From positions 1-28,543 of IMG/VR virus record IMGVR_UViG_3300021409_000103: a DNA stretch of 28,543 nt. One strand, 5' to 3'. Origin of the DNA: a virus. Each line of letters opens with the position of its first letter. Positions within the stretch are counted from its first letter, which is position 1. Under the pieces are notes generated by a model. The model had not been told where the DNA came from and ran no database searches. It saw nothing but the letters and a program-made list of their open reading frames with translations. The position numbers and the translations under genes are program-made. This document shows positions 5,596 through 12,993 of this stretch, in pieces.

Positions 5596-7552
5596 AGTGG
5601 CCCGCGTTCCTGATGTGCCCTTCGAGCAAGACGCCTGGTTCACCGCCAGCGAGCTGGAAGACCTCGGCCTGCCGGGCCTGCCGGGTGACAAGCGTTCGAT
5701 CAACCGGCGCGCCCAGACCGAGCGCTGGACCGCGCGGCTTGGCCCGGATGGCCAGCTGCTGGTGCGCAAGCGCTCCGGGCGCGGCGGCGGGGTGGAATTT
5801 CATGCCAGTCTGCTGCCCGGCGAAGCGCGCATCGAGCTCGCCCGGCGCGGGTTGATCCGCACCCGGCCCGAGCCTGCCAGCAATGGCCTCGCCAGCGCCT
5901 GGGCATGGTTTGAAAAGCAGCCCAAGAAGGTGAAGACTGAAGCGCAGCGGCGGCTCGACATCATCAGCGCCATCGAATTGCTGTGCGAGGCGGGATCGAC
6001 GCGCACCTCGGCGATCGCGCAGGCGTGTGATGATCACCGCATCAGCCGCGCCACGATCTGGAACTGGCTGCGCAGCCTTGAAGGAATCGAGCGCAGCGAT
6101 TGGTTGGTCGCGCTCGCCCCGCGCCGCCAGGGCGGCGGCTGCGCGGCGGAAATCCACCCTGAGCTGTGGCAGATTTTCCGCAGCGATTTCCTGCGCCCGT
6201 CCGCGCCGACGCTTAACAGCTGCTATCGACGCGTCGTCAATATCGCCCGCGAAAGAGGCATCAAAGTGCCTTCTGAGCGCACCTTCAGGCGCAAGCTGGA
6301 GCGCGAGGTTCCCACCGAGGTCATCCGGCTGAAGCGTGAAGGCGAGGAAGCGCTGCGCCGTTCGATCCCCGCCCAGCGCCGCAGCGTGGCCGAGCTTCAC
6401 GCGCTCGAATGGGTGAACATCGACGGGCACAAGTTCGATGTCTTCGTGAAGCTGCCCGATGGCCGGGTGATCCGCCCGATTCTGGTGGCAATTCAGGACA
6501 TCTACAGCCGCAAGTTCGTCGGCTGGCGGCTTGGCGGTGAGGAAAGCGCGATCCAGACGCGGCTCGCTTTTGCCGATGTGTTCCGCAATTTCGGCATCCC
6601 GATGCACTGCGTGTTCGATAATGGCCGGGCGTTTGCCTCGAAGTGGATCACCGGCGGCGCGAAGAGCCGGTTCCGGTTCAAGATCAATCCTGAAGAGCCG
6701 ACCGGCCTGCTCACCGGGCTGGGCGTGCGCATCCACTGGGCGTTGCCGTTTCGCGGGCAGTCCAAGCCGATCGAGCGGGGCTTCCGCGATCTGTGTGACA
6801 GCATTTCAAAACACCCGGCTTGCGAAGGCGCTTACACCGGCAGCAACCCGACTGCGAAGCCCGAGAATTACGGATCGAAGGCGATTGCCTGGGATCGCTT
6901 TGTGGCGCTGGTGGATGAAGGCATCGCGCTCCACAATGCGCAGCCCGGCCGCCGCACCGAGATGGCGCAGGGCCGCAGCTTTGATGAGGTGTTCGCCGAA
7001 AGCTATGCCGCTGCCCCCATCGGCAAGGCGACGCCTGAGCAGCTGCGCATGGCGCTGCTGGCGGCAGAGAACCGTCTGATCAACCGCCAGACCGGCGAGA
7101 TCGAGCTGCACGGCAACCGTTACTGGCACCCCGAGCTTTCCACCTTGCGCGGCGAGCGGGTGACGGTGCGGTTCGACCCCGACAATCTGCATTCCGAGAT
7201 CCACGTCTATGATCTGGAAGGCCGTTACATCACCGCGGCTGATCTCATCGCCGACACCGGGTTTGGCGATGCCGCCGGGGCCAAGGAAGCGGCCAAGCGG
7301 ACAGCCGAATATCGCAAGCGCGCCAAGGCCATGGCCGAGGCTGAAGACCTGCTTTCCGCCGAACAGATCGCCGATCTGCAGGCAGGCGCGCGGCCCACCG
7401 CAACGCCCAGCGCCGGGATTGTGCGCCCGGTGCGCCACGCCGCCCATCAGGCGCGCCAGAACACCAGCAAAACAGAAGCGGGCAGCGCCGATGTGCTGCC
7501 GATCGACCGGATGCGGCTTGGCCTCGCCAAGTTCGCGAGCGGCCAGAACTAA
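5588..7552 (+). CDS. muA: MuA-type DDE transposase
   Basis: A 654-residue transposase that cuts and joins phage ends to target DNA. The N-terminal Mu DNA-binding wing is seen at about residues 17-80 (DAWFTASELEDLGLPGLPGD). Helix-turn-helix end-binding domains follow (about 130-250). The catalytic core carries the DDE triad: Asp279 in WVNIDGHKFD, Asp344 in CVFDNGRAFASKW and Glu396 in QSKPIERGF, spaced like MuA D269/D336/E392. Further MuA signatures are CEGAYTGSNPTAKPENYGS and VRFDPDNLHSEIHVYDLEGR. The frame is open to an ATG at 5558, which would add ten residues; I prefer 5588 because it overlaps its neighbour by 8 bp like other pairs here. The basic C-terminal tail is where MuA contacts MuB. 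Confidence 0.96.
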   Translation: MSEVARVPDVPFEQDAWFTASELEDLGLPGLPGDKRSINRRAQTERWTARLGPDGQLLVRKRSGRGGGVEFHASLLPGEARIELARRGLIRTRPEPASNGLASAWAWFEKQPKKVKTEAQRRLDIISAIELLCEAGSTRTSAIAQACDDHRISRATIWNWLRSLEGIERSDWLVALAPRRQGGGCAAEIHPELWQIFRSDFLRPSAPTLNSCYRRVVNIARERGIKVPSERTFRRKLEREVPTEVIRLKREGEEALRRSIPAQRRSVAELHALEWVNIDGHKFDVFVKLPDGRVIRPILVAIQDIYSRKFVGWRLGGEESAIQTRLAFADVFRNFGIPMHCVFDNGRAFASKWITGGAKSRFRFKINPEEPTGLLTGLGVRIHWALPFRGQSKPIERGFRDLCDSISKHPACEGAYTGSNPTAKPENYGSKAIAWDRFVALVDEGIALHNAQPGRRTEMAQGRSFDEVFAESYAAAPIGKATPEQLRMALLAAENRLINRQTGEIELHGNRYWHPELSTLRGERVTVRFDPDNLHSEIHVYDLEGRYITAADLIADTGFGDAAGAKEAAKRTAEYRKRAKAMAEAEDLLSAEQIADLQAGARPTATPSAGIVRPVRHAAHQARQNTSKTEAGSADVLPIDRMRLGLAKFASGQN

Positions 7553-7570
7553 GAGGAGGAAACCACCGCA

Positions 7571-8539
7571 ATGATCAACGTCACCAACTTGCCGGTCGAT
7601 GTCGAAGAAGTCCGGATGTGGCTGACTGGCTATCGCAATATGGCCGAACCGCCGATCCCATGGAGCCAGCTGGCCAAGGAAACGGAAATCCCGGCAGGCA
7701 CGCTCCAGCCCTTTGCTGCTGGCAAGTATCAGGGCGATAACGAGAAGATCGCGCGCAAGCTGTTCCAGTTCCGCCAATCGGTTGAACAGCAGGCGGTGCG
7801 GCAAAAGACGCTGCCGACCAATCCCGGCTTCTTCCAAACGGACACTTCGCAGCGCCTGCAGATGCTGCTTGAGGTGGCGCATATGGGCCGCATCACGGTG
7901 GGCGCGACCGGCCCCGGCACCGGCAAGACGATGACGGTGCGGGACTATGCCGAGCAGGCGCAGCCTGTCTGGATCGCCACGATGAAGCCGAGCTGCGCGC
8001 GGCTGGGCGCGATGGTGAAAGAGGTTCACCGCGCGCTGGGGCTGGAGCCGCGCAACATCCCCGTGGCCGAGGCTTCGCGCATTGTGCTTGACCGGGTGCG
8101 CCAGCGGCGCGGCCTGCTGGTGATCGATGAGGCGAACTACCTCACCATCGACAGCATCGAGGAAATCCGCAGCTGGCATGATGAGACCGGCGTTGGCATC
8201 TGCCTTCTGGGCAATGAAGAGCTGCTCGCCCGGATCGAGACCGGGCGGCACCGCGATCAGTTCGCCCGGCTCAACCGCCGGATCGCGATGCGCCACACCC
8301 AGCGCGTGCCGCTGCCGGGCGATGTGCGCGCCTTTTGCGATGCCTGGGGGATCACGCAGCCCGATATCCGCCACTATCTCGATACGATTGCGCGCACGCC
8401 CGATTCGGGCGGGCTGGGTGAATGCCAGCAGCTGATCGAAAGCGGATCGATGCTGGCGGCGGCTGATGATCGCGGCCTGTCACTGGCCGATCTGCGCGAG
8501 GCGCAGATGTTCCGCGCCACCAAGTGGATCAAGACGTGA
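7571..8539 (+). CDS. muB: MuB-type AAA+ ATPase, transposition target selector
   Basis: A 322-residue ATPase that in Mu coats target DNA, delivers it to the transposase and stimulates strand transfer. The N-terminal 75 residues hold a helix-turn-helix (IPWSQLAKETEIPAGTLQPF). The AAA+ core shows Walker A GATGPGTGKT (111-120, Lys119), Walker B LLVIDEANYL (182-191, Asp186-Glu187) and a sensor-like CLLGNEE (211-217). The C-terminal domain about 250-322 corresponds to the MuB DNA-binding tail. AGGAGGA at 7554-7560 is a strong ribosome site 10 bases before the ATG. It follows the transposase by 18 bp. Confidence 0.95.
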   Translation: MINVTNLPVDVEEVRMWLTGYRNMAEPPIPWSQLAKETEIPAGTLQPFAAGKYQGDNEKIARKLFQFRQSVEQQAVRQKTLPTNPGFFQTDTSQRLQMLLEVAHMGRITVGATGPGTGKTMTVRDYAEQAQPVWIATMKPSCARLGAMVKEVHRALGLEPRNIPVAEASRIVLDRVRQRRGLLVIDEANYLTIDSIEEIRSWHDETGVGICLLGNEELLARIETGRHRDQFARLNRRIAMRHTQRVPLPGDVRAFCDAWGITQPDIRHYLDTIARTPDSGGLGECQQLIESGSMLAAADDRGLSLADLREAQMFRATKWIKT

Positions 8540-8685
8540 TCGCCCGCATCCGCAACCTTGTGGCCGAATTCGATGCCGAGTTCGGCCCCGGCGCTGCCGC
8601 TGCCGAGGCGCGCTGGCTGATCGCCATCGCCCATGCCGCGCCGCTGTTGCTGCTCGGCCTTGCCATTCTGTTGGGAGAAAACTGA
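8536..8685 (+). CDS. Small single-pass membrane protein (49 aa)
   Basis: A 49-codon frame beginning with GTG in a GTGA overlap with the MuB-like stop and ending in a TGATG overlap with the GemA gene. The N-terminal half is amphipathic (IARIRNLVAEFDAEF); residues about 27-46 are one hydrophobic segment (WLIAIAHAAPLLLLGLAILL). The gap has no other candidate gene. Likely an inner-membrane protein; function unknown. Confidence 0.6.
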   Translation: MIARIRNLVAEFDAEFGPGAAAAEARWLIAIAHAAPLLLLGLAILLGEN

Positions 8686-9371
8686 TGCCCGCTGCCACCG
8701 CCCGGCGCGCCGCGCCTGCCACCTTCGCGCCCGATCCGCGCCGCCGCGCGATGATCGCCAAGCTGCACGTCGCCAAGAAGCAGCTGGCGCTGGCCGAGGA
8801 TGATTATCGTCAGATCCTGTTCGAGGAGACGGGCCAGACAAGCGCCGCCGATTGCGATGCGCGCGGCCTTGAAAAGGTGCTGAAACGGTTGGAGGCCAAG
8901 GGCTTCAAGCCGCTGCCCAAAAAGGGCGTGCCCGGCGCAGCGCAGCACCCGATGGCGAGGAAGGCGCGCGCCTTGTGGATCAGCCTTTATCACCTCGGCG
9001 CGGTGCGCAATTCCTCGGAACGCGCGCTGGAAGCTTTTGCCCAGCGCCAGTTGGGATGCGAGCGGCTGGTCTGGGCCAAGCAGTCCGAGGCCTTCCGCCT
9101 GATCGAGGCGCTGAAGGCGATGGCCGAGCGCCATGGCTGGCCGCAGACCGATGGGGCATCACCGCGCGCGCTCAATGAAGCGCTGTGCCAGGCGATCCTG
9201 TGGAAGCTGAAGGGTGCGGGCGAAGTGCCCGCCGACTGGACGATCGACACCGCCGCCTTCCGCCTCGCCGGGATCGAGACCGGGGCCGAAGGGCCGATGG
9301 ACGCCGAAGCCTATCAACGCCTCGCCGCCGTGCTGGGCGAAAAGCTGCGCGCAGCGGGAGGTGGGGAATGA
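8685..9371 (+). CDS. gemA: GemA (Mu gp16-like) regulatory protein
   Basis: A 228-residue protein of the GemA/gp16 family. The signature N-terminal stretch MIAKLHVAKKQLALAEDDYR, followed by FEETGQTSAADCDARGLEKV and LKRLEAKGF, matches the family; Mu GemA was reported to alter host gene expression and DNA supercoiling through gyrase, but the mechanism here is unknown. The start at 8685 overlaps the upstream stop, and GGGAG at 8674-8678 supplies the ribosome site. The C-terminal helices (SPRALNEALCQAILWKLKGA) complete the family length. Confidence 0.88.
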   Translation: MPAATARRAAPATFAPDPRRRAMIAKLHVAKKQLALAEDDYRQILFEETGQTSAADCDARGLEKVLKRLEAKGFKPLPKKGVPGAAQHPMARKARALWISLYHLGAVRNSSERALEAFAQRQLGCERLVWAKQSEAFRLIEALKAMAERHGWPQTDGASPRALNEALCQAILWKLKGAGEVPADWTIDTAAFRLAGIETGAEGPMDAEAYQRLAAVLGEKLRAAGGGE

Positions 9372-9682
9372 ACGTATCAAGGCACACGGAAGGGCCGTGG
9401 CGCGTCAATGTCGATGGCTGCGGTGACACGTTCATTTCGGGGCCGAACGGAGAATACCTCGCAGACCTTGGTGCTTCCTCGGATGAGCAAGAGCAACTTA
9501 GGGCTGATGCTCATCTTCTCGCGGCTTCACCGTGCCTCTTGGCAGAGGCTGAGACCGATTTGCAGGCATGGGAGAACGTGCTGGAATTGGGCCTGATGCC
9601 CGAACAGCACCGAGATACAGTTCTGGCGCGGATAGGTCGCCTTCCTACCGTAATCGTGAAGGCGAAAGGCGGAAAACAATGA
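9368..9682 (+). CDS. Conserved phage protein, 'DARLIAAAP' family type
   Basis: A 104-residue protein. It opens with RHTEGPWRVNVDGCGDTF and contains LRADAHLLAASPCLLAEAET, which correspond to the HTPGPW start and DARLIAAAPELLEAL motif common to a widespread phage family of unknown function. Its base composition is a little less GC-rich than its neighbours, suggesting a separately acquired cassette. ATGA overlaps at both ends. Confidence 0.75.
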   Translation: MNVSRHTEGPWRVNVDGCGDTFISGPNGEYLADLGASSDEQEQLRADAHLLAASPCLLAEAETDLQAWENVLELGLMPEQHRDTVLARIGRLPTVIVKAKGGKQ

Positions 9683-9891
9683 ACGCGCCCTTTGCCAGCA
9701 AGGTGATCAAGGGCGGGGCCTCTGCCCACTTCCGCTTCACCCCGAAGCCTGCGCCGCTCTGCTATCACGAGGGCGAGGTCAACCGCTGTCCGCAGTGCGG
9801 CCACAAGGGCTGGCACGTTGGCCGTGTCACCGCCGAGTGCGCGCATTGCGGCCACCCGCTGCCATTGGCGCAGGCCACCATCACCAGATGA
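9679..9891 (+). CDS. Small zinc-ribbon protein
   Basis: A 70-residue protein. Four cysteines in two knuckles (CPQCGHKGWH, Cys37/Cys40; CAHCGHP, Cys54/Cys57) form a classic zinc ribbon of the rubredoxin-knuckle type. Start at 9679 overlaps the upstream stop. It precedes the Mor-like activator and may be a regulator or nucleic-acid binder; the function is not assigned. Confidence 0.72.
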   Translation: MNAPFASKVIKGGASAHFRFTPKPAPLCYHEGEVNRCPQCGHKGWHVGRVTAECAHCGHPLPLAQATITR

Positions 9892-10292
9892 TGACCATCC
9901 CCGCCGATCCCCTGCCTCAGGTGCTGGCCGATATCGCCATGATCGCGGGCGAGGAAGCGGCGCGCCGGGTGGCGGGCGCGGTGGGCGGGACGCGCGTCTA
10001 TATCCCGCCGCATCCCGGCCCTGATCACTGGCTGGCCAAGCTGGTGGGGCTGGAGGCCGCGCGCAAGATCGCCGATCATTTCACCGCCGGTGCACTCGGC
10101 GCGCGGGTGGATATCCCGCTTGGCGATACCGGCTTTATCGCCAGCCAGCAGGCGCGCATTGATGCCATGATCCTTGCCGGGCGCAGCGAGCGTGACATTG
10201 CGCTCGCCTGCGGATACACCGACCGGACCGTCCGCCGCCGCCGCGCCCGGCTCAAAGCAATGGACGATTCGCGCCAGGGCAAGCTGTTCTGA
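9888..10292 (+). CDS. Mor/C-family late transcription activator
   Basis: A 134-residue protein. GGTRVYIPPHPGPDHW (33-48) matches the Mor family hallmark GGxxVYIP, the dimerisation strand; the C-terminal helix-turn-helix is at about 97-121 (SERDIALACGYTDRTVRRRR). In Mu, Mor activates the middle promoter and its relative C activates late promoters by contacting RNA polymerase. Here only one such gene is visible, directly before the lysis genes, so it may do both jobs. A second, strand-like segment (GARVDIPLGD) follows the first. ATG 9888 (ATGA overlap) and 9891 are both possible starts. Confidence 0.82.
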   Translation: MMTIPADPLPQVLADIAMIAGEEAARRVAGAVGGTRVYIPPHPGPDHWLAKLVGLEAARKIADHFTAGALGARVDIPLGDTGFIASQQARIDAMILAGRSERDIALACGYTDRTVRRRRARLKAMDDSRQGKLF

Positions 10293-10300
10293 AGCGCTGA

Positions 10301-10324
10301 GCCGGACAGGCGTCCGGGGCGAAG
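10301..10324 (+). promoter_or_regulatory. Late control element copy 1 (palindromic)
   Basis: GCCGGAC-N4-GTCCGGGGCGAAG. The core is a perfect 6-bp inverted repeat, CCGGAC (10302-10307) and GTCCGG (10312-10317). The same 24-bp pattern, with only the four spacer bases changed, recurs at 18836-18859. It lies 30 bp before the endolysin gene and 8 bp after the Mor-like gene. Possible activator site for a late promoter, or a 5'-leader RNA hairpin. Confidence 0.65.
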
Positions 10325-10354
10325 CTCCCGCCAAATTCCACCATCCAGCGAGGC

Positions 10355-10939
10355 ATGACCCAGCCCCGCCTCACCATCCGCGCCCACATGGAAATCATCG
10401 CGCATGAAGCCATCGTCTTCGAGGCTTACAAGTGCAGCGCTGGCAAATGGACCTGGGGCGTCGGCGTCACCAATTCGAGCGGGCACATCGTGCATCCGCG
10501 ATACTTCCAGAGACCGACCAGCCTCACGCGCTGCCTCGAAGTCTATGAATGGCTGGTGCGCACCAAATATCTGCCCGAGGTGCTGCGTGCATTCCGGGGC
10601 CGCCAGTTGACCGAGGCGCAGCTTGCCGCCGCGCTGAGTTTCCACTGGAACACCGGTGCGATTGATCGTGCTGCCTGGGTCAATTCGTTCCTCGCTGGGC
10701 GCACCGCGCAGGCGCGGCGCGAATTCATGAACTGGCGCAATCCGCCTGAAATCATCCGCCGCCGCGAGGCCGAGCGCGATCTGTTTTTCGATGGCCGCTG
10801 GACCAATCGCGGCACGCGCGCGCGCATCATCCACCGCGTCAATCCCCGCCCGCCGCACAATCCGGTGTGGTCGAGCGCTGTGATGACCGAAATCGGGCCT
10901 CAGCTGCGCGAGGTGCTCGCGCGGGCGGAGCGCGGCTGA
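10355..10939 (+). CDS. Endolysin, glycoside hydrolase family 24 lysozyme
   Basis: A 194-residue muramidase that cleaves peptidoglycan at lysis. The active-site pattern E-x8-(D/C)-x5-T is present as Glu18, Cys27 and Thr33 in HEAIVFEAYKCSAGKWTWG; the Asp-to-Cys form is known in phage lysozymes. LTEAQLAAALSFHWNTGAI matches the family's second conserved block, and the protein ends with an extra 40-residue tail. No signal or signal-anchor sequence is seen, so a holin should be needed for export. An alternative start at 10388 would still keep Glu18. First gene after the Mor-like activator. Confidence 0.88.
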   Translation: MTQPRLTIRAHMEIIAHEAIVFEAYKCSAGKWTWGVGVTNSSGHIVHPRYFQRPTSLTRCLEVYEWLVRTKYLPEVLRAFRGRQLTEAQLAAALSFHWNTGAIDRAAWVNSFLAGRTAQARREFMNWRNPPEIIRRREAERDLFFDGRWTNRGTRARIIHRVNPRPPHNPVWSSAVMTEIGPQLREVLARAERG

Positions 10940-11592
10940 TGTGGCTGGCGCTGAAGCTGTTCTTCTCGGGCGCGTTTGAGAAAGGGATCAAAGCGCTCTC
11001 AAGTGGTGCTGAGTGGCTGCTTAAAGAGTGGTGGCGTGCGCCGCTGATCCTTTTTGCGCTGGGGTTTGCGGTGATGGCGTTCATCCGCGTTCCGGCGTTG
11101 CAGCGCGAGATCGCTGGGCTTGAGGCCAGTGTTGCCGCCGAGCAATCGGCCCATGCAGGCACCGTCGCCGCCTTTCTCGATGCCACCCGGCAGGCCGAAG
11201 CCGAAGCCAGGGACAATGCGCTGCGCGTCGAGCGCGAACAGGAGATCATCACCGATGCAACCATCCAGCACCTCGAAGGCGACCTTGCTGCTCTGCGCGC
11301 TCGCTTTGACCGCCTGCGGGCAGCAGCGTCCGCAGCCGCTTCCGGCAGCGCCTCGGCAGTTGATCTGCCCGGCACCGGCCACGCCGCCGGCCGAATTGAT
11401 CCAGCGGCCCCGGATCACCACCTTCGCGCCGCCGGAGCGCTGAGCGCGGCTGTCTCCTGCCCGATCGGGTTGGTGTGCCTCACCATCGATGAGGCCGAGG
11501 CCGCGAGCGAGGATGCGCACCGGTTCAACCGGCTGATCGACTGGGTAATCGCCCAGAGCGCCATCCCCTTCACGCCCGAGCCGCAGCCATGA
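10939..11592 (+). CDS. Rz: Rz-like inner-membrane spanin
   Basis: A 217-residue protein. One membrane segment (APLILFALGFAVMAFI, about 34-49) is followed by a long periplasmic coiled coil (about 53-130, LQREIAGLEASVAAEQSAHA), the form of an i-spanin, which fuses inner and outer membranes with the partner o-spanin. Start ATG 10939 shares a base with the endolysin stop. A lipoprotein gene lies within it in another frame, exactly as in Rz/Rz1. The extra hydrophobic and helical C-terminus (after about 165) is longer than in lambda Rz; it covers and runs past the nested gene. Confidence 0.85.
   Translation: MWLALKLFFSGAFEKGIKALSSGAEWLLKEWWRAPLILFALGFAVMAFIRVPALQREIAGLEASVAAEQSAHAGTVAAFLDATRQAEAEARDNALRVEREQEIITDATIQHLEGDLAALRARFDRLRAAASAAASGSASAVDLPGTGHAAGRIDPAAPDHHLRAAGALSAAVSCPIGLVCLTIDEAEAASEDAHRFNRLIDWVIAQSAIPFTPEPQP
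11255..11443 (+). CDS. Rz1: Rz1-like outer-membrane lipoprotein spanin, nested
   Basis: A 62-residue gene fully inside Rz in a different frame. It has a lipoprotein signal (KATLLLCALALTAC, lipobox LTAC, Cys21) and a short, proline-rich mature part of 42 residues (QQRPQPLPAAPRQL), both hallmarks of o-spanins. The protein would be lipid-anchored in the outer membrane and meet the Rz coiled coil in the periplasm. Start ATG 11255; ends near the final third of Rz. Confidence 0.85.
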   Translation: MQPSSTSKATLLLCALALTACGQQRPQPLPAAPRQLICPAPATPPAELIQRPRITTFAPPER

Positions 11593-11828
11593 AGGGCGCG
11601 CCGATGGATCTGGGTGAGCGCGGGCTTGAGCGCGCCGAGACGTTCGAGCGGATATCGAACGAGGCCGCGATCGCGCGCATCCGCAACAATCTGGCAGGCC
11701 TTGGCGAGGAATTCTGCATCACCTGTGGTGACCGGATCGAGGATGAACGCCGCGCCGCGCTGCCATCGGCGACGCGCTGCGTCACCTGTCAGGGCAAAGT
11801 CGAAAAGCAGAAGGCATCGCGGCGATGA
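11589..11828 (+). CDS. TraR/DksA-type zinc-finger protein
   Basis: A 79-residue protein with the C4 finger CITCGDRIEDERRAALPSAT followed by RCVTCQ (Cys43, Cys46, Cys64, Cys67). This is the TraR/DksA family; short phage versions can bind the RNA polymerase secondary channel and mimic ppGpp/DksA. The gene is coupled to Rz by an ATGA overlap, so it is expressed with the late genes and could tune late transcription or host shut-off (inference). Confidence 0.85.
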   Translation: MKGAPMDLGERGLERAETFERISNEAAIARIRNNLAGLGEEFCITCGDRIEDERRAALPSATRCVTCQGKVEKQKASRR

Positions 11829-12274
11829 TCCAGAACCTTGCCGCGCCGATGGGGGCCAAGAAATTCGCCTCGCTGTGGCTGCCAACGATGGCGGTGGCGG
11901 CGGCAATGCCCGATGCGGCGATCCCGCTGGGCGAGCGGTTTCTCATCGATGTCTTCGACCTGCCCGTTCCCGTTGTGACGTGCCTGCTCGGCGCGCTCGG
12001 CATCGTGCTGTCGCGCCCGTTTGCCCATATTTCGGAATATGATCTGGGCTGGAAGCTGCGCCTGCTGGTCGGCGTCATCATGCTGGTGATCGTGCAGCTG
12101 TGGATCATCGAAACCCGGCCCGGCTGGCTGTTCGCCTTTGTGGTGGCGATCGGGCTGGGTTTTGCCGGGCATTCGCTCCTCGAACAATTCGCCGAGCAGG
12201 CGGGCGAGCTCTTGCGCCGGATGCTGGGCAAGGCGGCAGACGCGATCATCGGAAAAGGACACGAAGGCCCATGA
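11825..12274 (+). CDS. Membrane protein, probable holin
   Basis: A 149-residue protein with several hydrophobic stretches: VPVVTCLLGALGIVLS (about 48-63), LLVGVIMLVIVQLWII (about 80-95) and FAFVVAIGLGFAG (about 103-115). It has a basic C-terminal helix. Lying in the lysis cassette after endolysin and spanins, it is the best holin candidate; small multi-pass proteins here in other transposable phages are often called holins. Function unproven. ATGA overlaps at both ends. Confidence 0.65.
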   Translation: MIQNLAAPMGAKKFASLWLPTMAVAAAMPDAAIPLGERFLIDVFDLPVPVVTCLLGALGIVLSRPFAHISEYDLGWKLRLLVGVIMLVIVQLWIIETRPGWLFAFVVAIGLGFAGHSLLEQFAEQAGELLRRMLGKAADAIIGKGHEGP

Positions 12275-12687
12275 GCCCCAGCGACACATTGGAACTGGCG
12301 ATCATCGCCTTCATCATTATCGGCATCGGCATGGCGATCTGGCGCGGCGGGGCGAAGAACCCGGTCGCCACCGGCACGCTCGACAAGAAGCTGGGTGCGA
12401 TCACCACCGAGGTCGCAGCGGTCAAGACCAAGGTGGCCGCCGTCGAAAAGCGCCTCACCAAGGTGGAGGGGGTCGCTGCCACCGCCGCCGATATCCAGCG
12501 GCTGGAAGGCCAGATCGCCGACTTCATGCGGGTGCTACCCGATATCGAGGCCCGCCAGCGCGCGCTTTCCGACAAGATGGCCGAGCATGCCAAGCAGGCG
12601 ACCGCCACGGCCACCACCGTCCAGCACATCGATAAGCAGCTCGACCGGATCTATGCCGTTGTCGTTCCCAAGGGGATGGAGAAGTGA
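12271..12687 (+). CDS. DUF2730-like phage membrane/coiled-coil protein
   Basis: A 138-residue protein with one N-terminal membrane segment (ELAIIAFIIIGIGMAIW, about 8-24) then an unbroken charged helix to the end (EVAAVKTKVAAVEKRLTKVE). The architecture and place before the small terminase genes match DUF2730 proteins of Mu-like prophages (Mu gp25 region). Role unknown. Start 12271 overlaps the holin stop. Confidence 0.7.
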   Translation: MSPSDTLELAIIAFIIIGIGMAIWRGGAKNPVATGTLDKKLGAITTEVAAVKTKVAAVEKRLTKVEGVAATAADIQRLEGQIADFMRVLPDIEARQRALSDKMAEHAKQATATATTVQHIDKQLDRIYAVVVPKGMEK

Positions 12688-12992
12688 GTTTCGCGGCCAA
12701 CCTTGCCGAAGGCATCGCGCGCGAGGCGCGGCTCTCGATCCTCAAGGCGCTGGCCGCCCAAGTCGATGGGCGGCTGTCCGACCTGATGCTCAAGAACATG
12801 CTCGACATCTACGGCTATCGCCGGGATCGCGACTGGATCCGCACCCAGATGAAGAAGCTTGCCGATCTTGGCGCGGTGAGCGTGGCCGACAGCGGCGAAG
12901 TGCTGTTCGCCCGGATCGAAGCGCCGGGCCGCGATCATCTGGAAGAGCGCAGCGTGATCGAAGGCGTGATGCGCCCCGGCGAGGCGCGCTGA
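12684..12992 (+). CDS. Mu gp26-like small winged-helix protein
   Basis: A 102-residue protein. The body resembles the winged-helix family found beside Mu-type terminases (VpaChn25_0724-like): ILKALAAQVDGRLSDLMLKN, then RDRDWIRTQMKKLADLGAVS. Helix, recognition helix and wing can be followed in order. It lies immediately before the small terminase gene, as does Mu gp26. Likely DNA-binding in packaging or gene control (inference). Confidence 0.72.
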   Translation: MSFAANLAEGIAREARLSILKALAAQVDGRLSDLMLKNMLDIYGYRRDRDWIRTQMKKLADLGAVSVADSGEVLFARIEAPGRDHLEERSVIEGVMRPGEAR

Positions 12993-12993
12993 G

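Noticed and set aside
5570-8374. Antisense frames opposite transposase and MuB
   Set aside because: DDE and Walker motifs show the + strand is coding; the antisense frames lack motifs.
10224-10234. CGGAC-C-GTCCG palindrome inside the Mor-like gene, resembling the late element
   Set aside because: Spacer is 1 bp rather than 4, the GGCGAAG flank is absent and it lies in codons of the DNA-binding helix; likely chance.
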